From positions 1 to 36,920 of the forward strand of contig DFYP01000150.1 in the NCBI GenBank assembly GCA_002382645.1: a DNA stretch of 36,920 nucleotides, given 5' to 3'. This document shows positions 8,585 through 15,989 of this stretch, piece after piece. Below the pieces are notes generated by a model. It had not been told where the DNA came from. It saw only the letters and a list, made by a program, of their open reading frames with translations, and did no database searches. Source of the stretch: Desulfovibrio sp. UBA4079. Lineage in GTDB: Bacteria > Desulfobacterota > Desulfovibrionia > Desulfovibrionales > Desulfovibrionaceae. The position numbers and the translations under genes were made by a program. Every line of letters starts with the position of its first letter. The first letter of the stretch is position 1.

Positions 8585-10126
8585 TCAGGCCTCGGGCCCG
8601 GAGACCGGCTGGCCGTCGTCCCGGAAGGACACGGTCATGGTCGTGCCGCTGCGCTCGTCGGTCTTGCAGACGATGTGCGCCCCATGGGTCTGGGCCACCA
8701 GGGCGGCGAAATAGGTGCCGAGCCCCGTGCCGCCCTCCTTGCCGTGGGTCACGTACTTCTCGAAGATGCGCCTGCGGATCTCGGCGGGCACGGCGCGGCC
8801 GTTGTGGATGGAGACGCGCCGCAGGGCCCCGCGCTCCAGGCTGATCCGCACGGCCCCGCCCCGGTCCGAGGCCTCGATGGCGTTCTGCATGAGGTTGCGC
8901 AGCATGGCCCGGAGCAGGGCCGACTCGCCCGAGACCACGAAGGTCTCGCTGCCCTCGATCTCCTTGCCGTCCAGCAGAATGCTCAAGGTCACGCCCTGCC
9001 CCCGCAACAGCGGCGTGAACTCCTCCTCCAGGCTGCAGAGGATCTCCACCAGGTCCACCGGCCCCTTGCGCAGGGAATAGATGCCCTTCTCCATCTTGAA
9101 CATGTCCAGATGGTTGCGGATCATGTCCAGCATCCGGTAGCCCGCGGAGCGGATGCGCCGGATGTGGTCCTCCTGCTCGCCGGTCAGGCCGCCCTCCCGC
9201 AGGAGCAGCTCGGGATAGCCGATGACGAGGTTGAGCGTGGACTTCAGGTCGTGGCGGTTGATGCGCTCCACCTCGCTGCGGATCATCTCCGAGCGTTCGC
9301 GCTCCCGGATCTCGATCTGGAGCTGGCGGTTCTTGCGCTCCAGCTCCTCCTGGTTGCTGAGCAGCTGGCTGGTCCGCTGCTCCACGAGCCCCTCCAGGTA
9401 TTCCTGCTGCCGGTTCAGCCACTGGTCGTGCTGTTCGATCTTGTCGAGCATGGCGTTGAACTCGGCCACCAGCATGCCGATCTCGTCGTTGCTCGCATAG
9501 GCCACCCGCTGGGCGTAATTCTTGTTCCGGGCGATGTCCTCCACCACCTCCTGAATCCGGAGGAGGGGGTCGGTGAGCCGGCGGCGGTAGAAGCGCGTCA
9601 CGCTCACGGCCACGGCGAAGACCACGAGCAGGAGGACCAGGGCCCCGGCCAGCTTCCCGGCCAGCGCCTCCCACTGCCCATCCAGGGATATCCGCAGGAT
9701 CAGGACGCCGGGCCGCGCCCCCGTGGTCATGGGCTGGGCCACGGTCAGGGCGTTGAGTTCCATGAGCGCCTGCGGCTCTTGGACCGCAAAGAATGCCGGG
9801 GCCTGCCGGTAGGCGGCGAAGAGCCGTCCTTCGGCCGTGAACACGGCGGCCCCCGTGACGCTCGGCACGCGGCGCAGCATGCCCAGGTTCTCCGCAGCCG
9901 CCTCGGGGTCTTCGAAATCCAGGGCGGCCGCAGAGGAGGCGGCCATGAGCCCAGCCAGGGCCTGGGCCTTGTCCTGGGCGTCCTGGCGGTAGAAATGGAA
10001 CATGGGGAAAACGCTCAGGGCCAGGCTCAGCACCAGCGCCAAGGTGGTGACGCCAAGGATGGCCGCGTTGAACTTCCGCCCCAGGGGGATGAATCTCTTC
10101 CGCTCAGTCACGGGAGACTCCGTCAT
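8585..10126 (-). CDS. CHASE8-HAMP sensor histidine kinase
   Basis: A 513-residue kinase with TM1 (about 18-42), a periplasmic domain (about 45-150) resembling CHASE8 (segments SSAAALDFEDPEAA and LRRVPSVTGAAVF), TM2 (about 160-180), HAMP (about 185-235), a coiled coil, and a phospho-acceptor helix with His292 in RINRHDLKSTLN. The HATPase domain has N box NLMQNAIEAS and G2 region GGTGLGTYF; the usual DxGxG appears as HNGRAVP, a variant I recall in related kinases. CHASE8 is the sensor domain of the diguanylate cyclase YfiN, which the periplasmic protein YfiR controls. Here the preceding gene is YfiR-like and overlaps this start by 23 nt, so I infer YfiR-to-CHASE8 signalling with a kinase output. 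The likely partner is the OmpR-type regulator at the operon head. Confidence 0.88.
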   Translation of the reverse strand: MTESPVTERKRFIPLGRKFNAAILGVTTLALVLSLALSVFPMFHFYRQDAQDKAQALAGLMAASSAAALDFEDPEAAAENLGMLRRVPSVTGAAVFTAEGRLFAAYRQAPAFFAVQEPQALMELNALTVAQPMTTGARPGVLILRISLDGQWEALAGKLAGALVLLLVVFAVAVSVTRFYRRRLTDPLLRIQEVVEDIARNKNYAQRVAYASNDEIGMLVAEFNAMLDKIEQHDQWLNRQQEYLEGLVEQRTSQLLSNQEELERKNRQLQIEIRERERSEMIRSEVERINRHDLKSTLNLVIGYPELLLREGGLTGEQEDHIRRIRSAGYRMLDMIRNHLDMFKMEKGIYSLRKGPVDLVEILCSLEEEFTPLLRGQGVTLSILLDGKEIEGSETFVVSGESALLRAMLRNLMQNAIEASDRGGAVRISLERGALRRVSIHNGRAVPAEIRRRIFEKYVTHGKEGGTGLGTYFAALVAQTHGAHIVCKTDERSGTTMTVSFRDDGQPVSGPEA

Positions 10127-10655
10127 GGACCTGGGCCAGTTGCAGGAGCCTGGAACTGATGACCAGGCCCGCCTTGCGGGCCGCCTGCATGTCGATCTGC
10201 AGCTTCAATCTGCCGTCCCGTTCCACGATGTTGACGATGAGCCCCGGCGGGGGAGTCTCCAGCTTGTAGCCCACGGTCAGGACCGGCTGGTCCGCCAGCC
10301 GGGCGACAAGGGCCGCGGCCTCGCGCGGGGCCGTGCCGTTGAGCAGGAGGATGTGGCAGGAGGCCACGGGCCACTGGCTCAGGAGCATCCCGGAAGCGGT
10401 CGCCGGATCGGCAAAATAGGGGCGGATCTCGCGGGCGTTGGTGGCCGCCAGGAGGAACGGGCCGATCTTCTCCGGGGCCTCGGCCGCGGGCCAGAAGACA
10501 TACTTCACGAGCCGCTGCACGATGAGCGCGCAGAGCTGGTCTCCGGAGGCGACGACGGCCGCCTCCTCCCCCCGGACCGGCTGGGGGACGCAGAGCAACG
10601 CCAGCAGAAGCACCGCCGGCAGGAGGCTGGTGCGCAGCCTGCTTAGAAATCCCAT
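10104..10655 (-). CDS. YfiR-family periplasmic protein (DUF4154)
   Basis: A 183-residue protein with a signal peptide (about residues 1-28, cleavage near VRG|EE) and the family hallmark LVKYVFWPA near the mature N terminus, then the typical GPFLLAATN and SCHILLLNG segments. YfiR proteins are periplasmic regulators that bind the CHASE8 sensor of YfiN and are relieved by the outer-membrane lipoprotein YfiB. Here the start overlaps the end of a TonB-dependent receptor gene by 13 nt, and its 3' end overlaps a CHASE8 histidine kinase gene by 23 nt. That placement suggests it relays a signal between those two proteins. The ATG at 10655 is the only start that gives a sensible signal peptide. Two Cys (in QLCAL and SCHIL) could form a disulfide. 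Confidence 0.87.
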   Translation of the reverse strand: MGFLSRLRTSLLPAVLLLALLCVPQPVRGEEAAVVASGDQLCALIVQRLVKYVFWPAAEAPEKIGPFLLAATNAREIRPYFADPATASGMLLSQWPVASCHILLLNGTAPREAAALVARLADQPVLTVGYKLETPPPGLIVNIVERDGRLKLQIDMQAARKAGLVISSRLLQLAQVHDGVSRD

Positions 10656-12565
10656 GTCACTCTCAGGGCCAGGCTGGTGTCCACTTCGAGAAGGGAAAAT
10701 TCCTGGCGGGCGCCGAGAAGATTCTGGCCGATGAGTTCCAGCAGCAACCCGTCCCGGGCCTTCCAGGAGAGGTGGGCGTCCATGGTGCAGTAGCTGTCCA
10801 GGCGCTCCTCGGTGGGGCTGTCCAGGTAGGCGAAATCCAGGTCCAGCCCGACGCCCCGCCCCAGGTCGGTCATGGCCATGAGCTTCGTCTCCACCACGTC
10901 GGTGGGCTTGGGCATGGAATCCCCATGGTCGTCCCAGCTGAATTGCTCGAAATCCTGGCGGATGAAGCTCACCGATGGGCGCAGCGTGAGCCACTGGCGG
11001 GCCTGCCATTCGAGCAGACTCTCCACGCCGTAGGACGTGCCGCTCAGGCCGTTGGTCAGCTCGCCGGTATGGGTGGCGCTGTTCAACTGGAGTTTGGTGA
11101 GCCGGTCGTAGTCGTTGGCGAACAGGGATATCTCCATGGACAGAAGCTTGGAGAGATGGCGGCGATAGCCGGCCTCGTAGGCGACGAGTTCCTCGCTGGC
11201 CAGGGAGTCGGTGGGGTGGATGTCGTATTCCACGCCGCGGTAGCGGACCCTGTAGAACCCGTTGTCCTGCCAGCGGTTGGCCGGGCGCACGGCACGCGAA
11301 ACGGCCAGCCAGTATTCCTGGTCCTCCAGGGTCTGGAGCAGGCGGATGGTGGGCTGGGCCTCCAGGGTCCCGCTGCCCAGATAATCGAATTTCAGGCCCA
11401 GGATGAGGTAGAGGCTCTCGGGCACCAGCGTCATCTTGTCCTGGAGAAAGGCGCTGGTCTCCAGGCGGTAGAAGTGCTGATCCTCCATGTGGGAGTCCGG
11501 CTTGTTCTCGAAGCTGTCCCAATAGTAGCGGGTGCCCAGGCCATAGCTCAGGAGGTTGCGGTCCCCCAGTTCCAGCGCGTGCTGGAGCTCGGCGTCCCAG
11601 ACGTTGCTGGTGCCCTCCAGGCCGCCGTCGGTGTCGGTGTCGCGGGTGTACGAGGTCCGGAAGTGCAGCCCCGAGTCCAGGCCGGTGGCCCGGTCCCAGG
11701 AGAGCTGCCAGTAGCCGTTGTAGTTCTCCTTTTCCCGGGAGGGGGCCATGTGCGGCATGGAGCCCGCGCCCTCGTTGAACTGCGACTGGACGAGCTCACC
11801 CTGCATGGAGAGCTCGTCGGTGTAGGCGTTGGTCCAGTCGAAGCGGGCTCCGGTGCGCCCCTGGGCCCAGTCCTTGGTGCTGGTGGCCTGCCGGGTGTGG
11901 TCCTCCATCTGCCTGCCGTCCTGGTAGCCCCCCTTGGCGTAGACCCGGTAGTACGCGTCCCCGCCGGCCGAACCGCCGTTGCGCAGGGTCTGCTCGACGC
12001 CGTCGGTGCCCACCAGGCTGACGCTCTGCCAGCCCTGGGTCTCGGCCGCCCGCTTGGTGATGATGTTGATGACCCCGGTGAACGAGTCCGCGCCCCAGAG
12101 GCTGGTCCAGGCGCCGCGGACCACCTCGATGCGCTTGACCGTCTCCAGGGGGATGCTCTCGTTGCTCCAGGCCACATTGGTGCGGGCCGTGGAGGTGATG
12201 GGCCGGCCGTCGAGGAGCACAAGATGCTTGTTGTCGAACATGCCGTTGAAGCCGCGGATGCCGACGCCCCACTTCTCGGTGTCGATCTGGGCCACGTGCA
12301 CCCCGGGGACCAGCTTGAGGGCCTCGGGGATGTTGGTGGCGCCGGACCTCCGGATGTCCTCCTCATCAAGGACCGTCACGGCCCCGGCCACCTGGGCGAG
12401 GGGTTCCAGACGCCGGGAAGGGGTCACGACCTGGACCGCCATGAGGTCCTCGATCTCCATGCCGGAGAGGTCCGAGGCCTCCTCCTGGGCCCGGCCGAGC
12501 GGGCAGATGAAAAAGAAGAAAATGGCGCAGAAAAGGAAGGCGGCGACGTTGCGCGGAAGCGGCAT
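10643..12565 (-). CDS. TonB-dependent outer-membrane receptor
   Basis: A 640-residue receptor with a signal peptide ending near GRAQ, a short N-terminal segment (MEIEDLMAVQVVTPSRR) that may contain the TonB box, a plug domain (about 50-165; GVGIRGFNG, LLDGRPI, VEVVRG-like IEVVRGAW) and a 22-strand-type barrel ending in Phe (LALRVTWDF), as expected for outer-membrane insertion. The ATG at 12565 follows AGGAG at 5 nt, and its first base is shared with the TGA of the upstream regulator gene. The ligand is not evident; candidates are iron chelates, corrinoids or plant phenolics. Its place inside a two-component operon, rather than beside ABC transporter genes, suggests that it senses as well as imports. 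Confidence 0.92.
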   Translation of the reverse strand: MPLPRNVAAFLFCAIFFFFICPLGRAQEEASDLSGMEIEDLMAVQVVTPSRRLEPLAQVAGAVTVLDEEDIRRSGATNIPEALKLVPGVHVAQIDTEKWGVGIRGFNGMFDNKHLVLLDGRPITSTARTNVAWSNESIPLETVKRIEVVRGAWTSLWGADSFTGVINIITKRAAETQGWQSVSLVGTDGVEQTLRNGGSAGGDAYYRVYAKGGYQDGRQMEDHTRQATSTKDWAQGRTGARFDWTNAYTDELSMQGELVQSQFNEGAGSMPHMAPSREKENYNGYWQLSWDRATGLDSGLHFRTSYTRDTDTDGGLEGTSNVWDAELQHALELGDRNLLSYGLGTRYYWDSFENKPDSHMEDQHFYRLETSAFLQDKMTLVPESLYLILGLKFDYLGSGTLEAQPTIRLLQTLEDQEYWLAVSRAVRPANRWQDNGFYRVRYRGVEYDIHPTDSLASEELVAYEAGYRRHLSKLLSMEISLFANDYDRLTKLQLNSATHTGELTNGLSGTSYGVESLLEWQARQWLTLRPSVSFIRQDFEQFSWDDHGDSMPKPTDVVETKLMAMTDLGRGVGLDLDFAYLDSPTEERLDSYCTMDAHLSWKARDGLLLELIGQNLLGARQEFSLLEVDTSLALRVTWDF

Positions 12566-13272
12566 CACGTCTCCTGGGACTGGGCCACGGCCATGAGGTA
12601 GCCGCGCCCCCGGATGGTCTTGATGCTCACCCGGCCGGCGAGCTTCTTCCGCAGATTGCTCATGTGCACGTTGAGCACGTAGTCGTCGAAGTCCTCGCCC
12701 TTGCCCAGGGCGTTTTCCATGAGGGCCTCGCGCTCCACTATGTTCCCCGGGTTGGAACCCAGGAGATCCAGGATGCTGAACTCCGTGGCGGTCAGGTGCA
12801 GGGGCGTCCCCCCCAGGGTGGCGAGCCGGGCCCCGGGATCGATGCTCAGTTCCCCGATGCGCACCACCCGCCCCTGCCGCGACTGGGCACCGGCCGCCGC
12901 GGCCGCGGTGTTCGAATAGCGGCGCAACACGGCCCGCATCCTGGCCAGCAGCTCCCGCAGCGGGAAGGGCTTGGGAATATAGTCGTCCGCGCCCTTTTCC
13001 AGCCCCACCACCCGGTCGACCTCTTCCCCCCGGCCGGTGAGCATGATGATCGGAATGTTGGACTCCGCCCGGAGCCTGCCGAGCACCTCGAAGCCGCTGG
13101 TGTCCGGGAGCATGATGTCCAGGATGATCAGATCATGGGCGCCGGTCCGGAACTGCTGGAATCCCTCCTCGGCGGAGCGGGCGATGTGCAGCGCGATGCC
13201 CTCCGCGCCGAGGTATTTGGAAAGAAGTTCTCCCAGTTCCGGATCGTCGTCGATGAGCAGCGCAGTGGTCAT
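12565..13272 (-). CDS. OmpR-family response regulator
   Basis: A 235-residue regulator. The N-terminal receiver has the acidic pocket DDD (8-10), phospho-acceptor Asp52 (LIILDIML), switch Thr in MLTGRG and Lys in PKPF. The C-terminal winged helix carries the OmpR/PhoB pattern (TATEFSILDLL, YVLNVHMSNLRKKL, IKTIRGRGYLM), closest in style to CpxR. An Ala-rich linker joins the domains. It heads the operon regulator, receptor, YfiR-like, kinase; its TGA overlaps the next ATG by one base. The cognate kinase is most likely the last gene of the operon. AAGGA lies about 9 nt before the ATG. Candidate operator repeats lie in the AT-rich gap upstream. Confidence 0.93.
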   Translation of the reverse strand: MTTALLIDDDPELGELLSKYLGAEGIALHIARSAEEGFQQFRTGAHDLIILDIMLPDTSGFEVLGRLRAESNIPIIMLTGRGEEVDRVVGLEKGADDYIPKPFPLRELLARMRAVLRRYSNTAAAAAGAQSRQGRVVRIGELSIDPGARLATLGGTPLHLTATEFSILDLLGSNPGNIVEREALMENALGKGEDFDDYVLNVHMSNLRKKLAGRVSIKTIRGRGYLMAVAQSQET

Positions 13273-13329
13273 GTTCGCTTCCTTTTGAGCCGCAAAATAA
13301 ATCTTTACTTAAGAGGCAGGAATAATTTT

Positions 13330-13417
13330 AACATCAAGATTTCTTAATAATTCATAACGAACATAAACCCGCGAACGCCCTCGGGCCCACGAAATACACC
13401 CGAAACATTAAGAAATC
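13330..13417. promoter_or_regulatory. Repeats in the regulator/flagellin divergent gap
   Basis: This AT-rich gap separates the leftward response-regulator operon from the rightward flagellin gene. GATTTCTTAAT (13338-13348) and ATTAAGAAATC (13407-13417) form a perfect 11-bp inverted repeat. Read as direct repeats, AACATCAAGATTTC (13330-13343) and AACATTAAGAAATC (13404-13417) agree at 11 of 14 positions, 74 bp apart. Another TTAAGA core occurs near 13,309. They could be operator sites for the adjacent OmpR-type regulator. I saw no convincing sigma28 or sigma54 promoter for flagellin in the rest of the gap (13,273-13,529). Confidence 0.4.
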
Positions 13418-13529
13418 TACTCCCGCTAAACGGCCGCCCCAGGTTCCTCCGTATAGGGATGTATGAATCGCGTTCCGTTCTCCGGTTGAGCGGGCGCTGC
13501 ATGGATGCACAAAACTTCAAGGAGGAATT

Positions 13530-14390
13530 ATGTCGCTCGTAGTCAACAACAACCTCATGGCGAATTCGGCGGCGCGTTACCTGAACGAGGCTTACAGCGC
13601 CCTGGCTTCTTCCACCGAGAAGCTGTCCTCGGGCCTGCGGGTCAACTCCTCTTCGGACGACGCCGCCGGCCTGGCCGTGCGCGAGCTCATGCGCACGGAC
13701 ATCGCCACCCTGAACCAGGGCACCCGCAACGCCAACGACGGCATCTCCATGATCCAGACCGCCGACGGCGCGCTCTCGGTCATCGACGAAAAGCTCATCC
13801 GCATGAAGGAGCTGGCCGAACAGGCGGCCACGGGCACCTACACCTCGGACCAGCGCCTGCTCATCGACTCCGAGTACCAGTCCATGGCCTCGGAAATCAC
13901 GCGTATCGCCAACGCCACGGACTTCAACGGCATCTATCTGCTCAACGGCAACCTCTCGGCCGCCGGCCTGACCATCCACTTCGGCACCGGCAACGACTCG
14001 TCGGAAGACAAGTACGACGTGGTCATCGGCGCCTGTACCGCCTCCGCCCTGGGCCTCGGCCACGGAGCCGCCACGACCAGCGCGGGCTACTGCGTCTCCA
14101 CCCAGGCCCTGGCCCAGTCCGCCCTGGACGCCCTGGACCTCGCGGTCAAGAGCAAGGACACCATCCGCGCCAACCTGGGCGCCATGGAAAACCGCCTGGA
14201 CGCCACCATCTCCAACCTGGAGATCCAGGCCGAGAACCTCCAGTCCGCCGAATCGCGCATCTCGGACGTGGACGTGGCCACGGAGATGACCGAGTACTCC
14301 AAGCAGCAGATCATCACCCAGTCGGCCGTGGCCATGCTGGCCCAGGCCAACTCCCTGCCGCAGATGGCCCTGTCGCTCATCACCGGCTGA
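13530..14390 (+). CDS. fliC: Flagellin
   Basis: A 286-residue filament subunit with the conserved D0/D1 N-terminal helix region (SLVVNNNLMANSAARYLN, then LSSGLRVNSSSDDAAGLAV) and the D1/D0 C-terminal region (NLEIQAENLQSAESRISD, ending LPQMALSLITG). The central variable part is short, so D2/D3 are nearly absent. Two cysteines (Cys169 and Cys188) lie in that segment, which is unusual for a flagellin. GGAGG lies 7 nt before the ATG. The gene is monocistronic, with a strong terminator just after it. Codon use is strongly GC-biased, as expected for a highly expressed gene here. Confidence 0.97.
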   Translation: MSLVVNNNLMANSAARYLNEAYSALASSTEKLSSGLRVNSSSDDAAGLAVRELMRTDIATLNQGTRNANDGISMIQTADGALSVIDEKLIRMKELAEQAATGTYTSDQRLLIDSEYQSMASEITRIANATDFNGIYLLNGNLSAAGLTIHFGTGNDSSEDKYDVVIGACTASALGLGHGAATTSAGYCVSTQALAQSALDALDLAVKSKDTIRANLGAMENRLDATISNLEIQAENLQSAESRISDVDVATEMTEYSKQQIITQSAVAMLAQANSLPQMALSLITG

Positions 14391-14416
14391 TCACGCTCCC
14401 AACGCCATACGGACGC

Positions 14417-14449
14417 AAGGCCCGGGCCCAGCCCGGGCCTTTTTGTTTT
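14417..14449 (+). terminator. Rho-independent terminator of flagellin
   Basis: A perfect 11-bp stem (14417-14427 with 14431-14441) with a 3-nt loop, followed by TTTTGTTTT. It ends the flagellin transcript 27 nt after the stop codon. Confidence 0.92.
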
Positions 14450-14712
14450 CCGCGGCAGGGTCATTTTTTCCGGGCCGGGCGTTTCACCCTCCCGCGCCGG
14501 GCAGTTTTTTCCTCACACGTTCATTCCGGCAGGATGTTCCGCTCCAGCCGGCAACGCTCTTCATTAATCTACATTCGCTTCATTCATTCCTCATTACGTT
14601 TCTTGTCATTCGCCATACATGAAATAACTTTCAGCAAATTTTTCATTATATAATTATATTACAGAAAACATAAACTAAATATTGTCTGGAATTTAAATTG
14701 CTGAATCGAAGC
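14450..14712. other. AT-rich leader upstream of the flagellar operon
   Basis: A gene-free stretch whose composition falls from GC-rich to very AT-rich. It contains the perfect palindrome ATTATATAAT (14645-14654), whose TATAAT (14649-14654) could serve as a -10 element. No good -35 hexamer is seen at the right distance, and no sigma28 or sigma54 consensus is evident. It must contain the promoter for the operon starting at 14,713, but I cannot place it. Confidence 0.4.
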
Positions 14713-15264
14713 ATGGAAACTTCAACAACCAATACAACTAATATTTCGTACACTGATCTGTTCAAGAAATACTCTTCTAAAATATATATGTGCATTATGA
14801 TGTTCATAAGAAGGAATAATATAGCGATAAGCAAGGATGAAATCGACGACATATTTCAGGAAGTAGCATTGAAGATGGTAAAATATAGATATCTTGAAAG
14901 ATTCGATGACAGCAAAAGCTCTCTCACAACATGGGTAAAGACCATAACAAGAACAGTTACAATTGACTATTATAGAAAGAATTTTCTTATGATGCACGCG
15001 GAAGACCTCGACGGACACGAAGGGATCTCGGAAGAACACGAGACCATGAGCGGATTCACGCTGCCACGCGGCGTGCTCACCGGCAGACAGGAGGAGATCC
15101 TGACCCTTTCCCTCAGGGACGGATGGGAGGCCGGAGACATCGCCAAGAAGCTGAACGTGACCCGGGAGACGGTGCGCAGCACCAAGTTCCAGGCCATCGA
15201 AAAACTGCGGAAACATTACGGCATCGCCCAGGAAACGGCCGAACACAAGGAGAGAGCATCATGA
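14713..15264 (+). CDS. Small sigma70-family (ECF-like) sigma factor heading a flagellar operon
   Basis: A 183-residue protein with only sigma regions 2 and 4. Region 2 spans about residues 10-92 (DEIDDIFQEVALKMV, SLTTWVKTITRTVTIDYYRK). Region 4 spans about 120-170 (LTGRQEEILTLSL, then the helix-turn-helix DIAKKLNVTRETVRSTKFQAI). It lacks region 3 and is too short for FliA, so it is ECF-like. The ATG at 14713 is preferred; a TTG at 14698 is in frame. The TGA overlaps the flgD ATG (ATGA), so it is translationally coupled to hook-cap synthesis. Codons up to about 14,995 are very AT-rich (many AGA, ATA, AAA) and then turn abruptly GC-rich at the linker between the two domains. The target promoters are unknown. 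Confidence 0.8.
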   Translation: METSTTNTTNISYTDLFKKYSSKIYMCIMMFIRRNNIAISKDEIDDIFQEVALKMVKYRYLERFDDSKSSLTTWVKTITRTVTIDYYRKNFLMMHAEDLDGHEGISEEHETMSGFTLPRGVLTGRQEEILTLSLRDGWEAGDIAKKLNVTRETVRSTKFQAIEKLRKHYGIAQETAEHKERAS

Positions 15265-15950
15265 GCACCACCGAAGTGACCAGCTACTACACCTCCCTGC
15301 TGGCGTCCTCGTCCTCGAGCACGGCGACGGTGACCGACTCCAGTTCGGCAACCGACCTCAGCGCCGAGGACTTCCTGACCCTGCTCCTGGCGGAGATCGA
15401 GCACCAGGACCCCACCGAGCCCCTGGACAACGCCGAAATGGTCAGCCAGCTCACCGGCTATTCCCAGTTGGAGGAGCTCACCAACATCAGCGACCAGATG
15501 GAGAGCATTGCGGACGCGGTGTCCTCCTCCTCCGCCGCCAGCGGCCTCGACTACATCGGCAAGAGCGTGGAGGCCGAGGGCAGCAGCCTGGTCAAGTCCG
15601 AGGACGACATCTCCTCCATGAGCTTCACCCTGGCCGGCGACGCCGCCAGCGTGACCATCAACATCTATGACGCCGACGGGAACATCGTGAACACGGTGAG
15701 CCTGGGCGGCCTGGACGAAGGCTCCTACGCCTTCGACTGGGACGGCACGGACGCGGACGGCAACACCGCGGACGACGGCACCTACTACGTCGCCATGTCC
15801 GCCCTGGACAGCGACGGAGACAGCGTGAGCGTGACCACGACCACGTCCGGCACGGTGACCGGCCTGCAGATCACCTCCGACGGGGTGGTTCTGGTCCTGG
15901 AGGACGGCCGCACGGTGAACATGGAGGACGTGACCTCGGTCACGTCCTGA
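15261..15950 (+). CDS. flgD: Flagellar hook-capping protein FlgD
   Basis: A 229-residue hook scaffold that caps the growing hook during FlgE assembly. The N-terminal signature DFLTLLLAEIEHQDPTEP followed by EMVSQLTGYSQLEEL is diagnostic. A Ser-rich N-terminal extension precedes it. The C-terminal half has the FlgD Ig-like domain (DADGNIV, YAFDWDGTDADGN, DGTYYVAMSA). The start overlaps the sigma-like gene's stop in ATGA. flgE follows after 39 nt with its own AAGGAG site. The gene order flgD-flgE supports the call. Confidence 0.95.
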   Translation: MSTTEVTSYYTSLLASSSSSTATVTDSSSATDLSAEDFLTLLLAEIEHQDPTEPLDNAEMVSQLTGYSQLEELTNISDQMESIADAVSSSSAASGLDYIGKSVEAEGSSLVKSEDDISSMSFTLAGDAASVTINIYDADGNIVNTVSLGGLDEGSYAFDWDGTDADGNTADDGTYYVAMSALDSDGDSVSVTTTTSGTVTGLQITSDGVVLVLEDGRTVNMEDVTSVTS

Positions 15951-15989
15951 ACCTGAAGGCGACACCTTCCCCATACAAGGAGCAAAGCG

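Noticed and set aside
10104..11522. N-terminal extension of the YfiR-like frame into the receptor gene
   Set aside because: The extension lacks a domain and a ribosome site, while the internal ATG at 10655 begins a proper signal peptide.
13433..13465. CTAAA followed by TCCGTATA as a sigma28 flagellin promoter
   Set aside because: The -10 part matches GCCGATAA at only about half its positions and spacing is off; not reported as a promoter.
13475..13502. GG-N10-GC (CCGGTTGAGCGGGCGCTG) as a sigma54 promoter for flagellin
   Set aside because: Only the four core bases fit; the flanking TGGCAC and TTGC context is missing in GC-rich sequence where chance matches are common.
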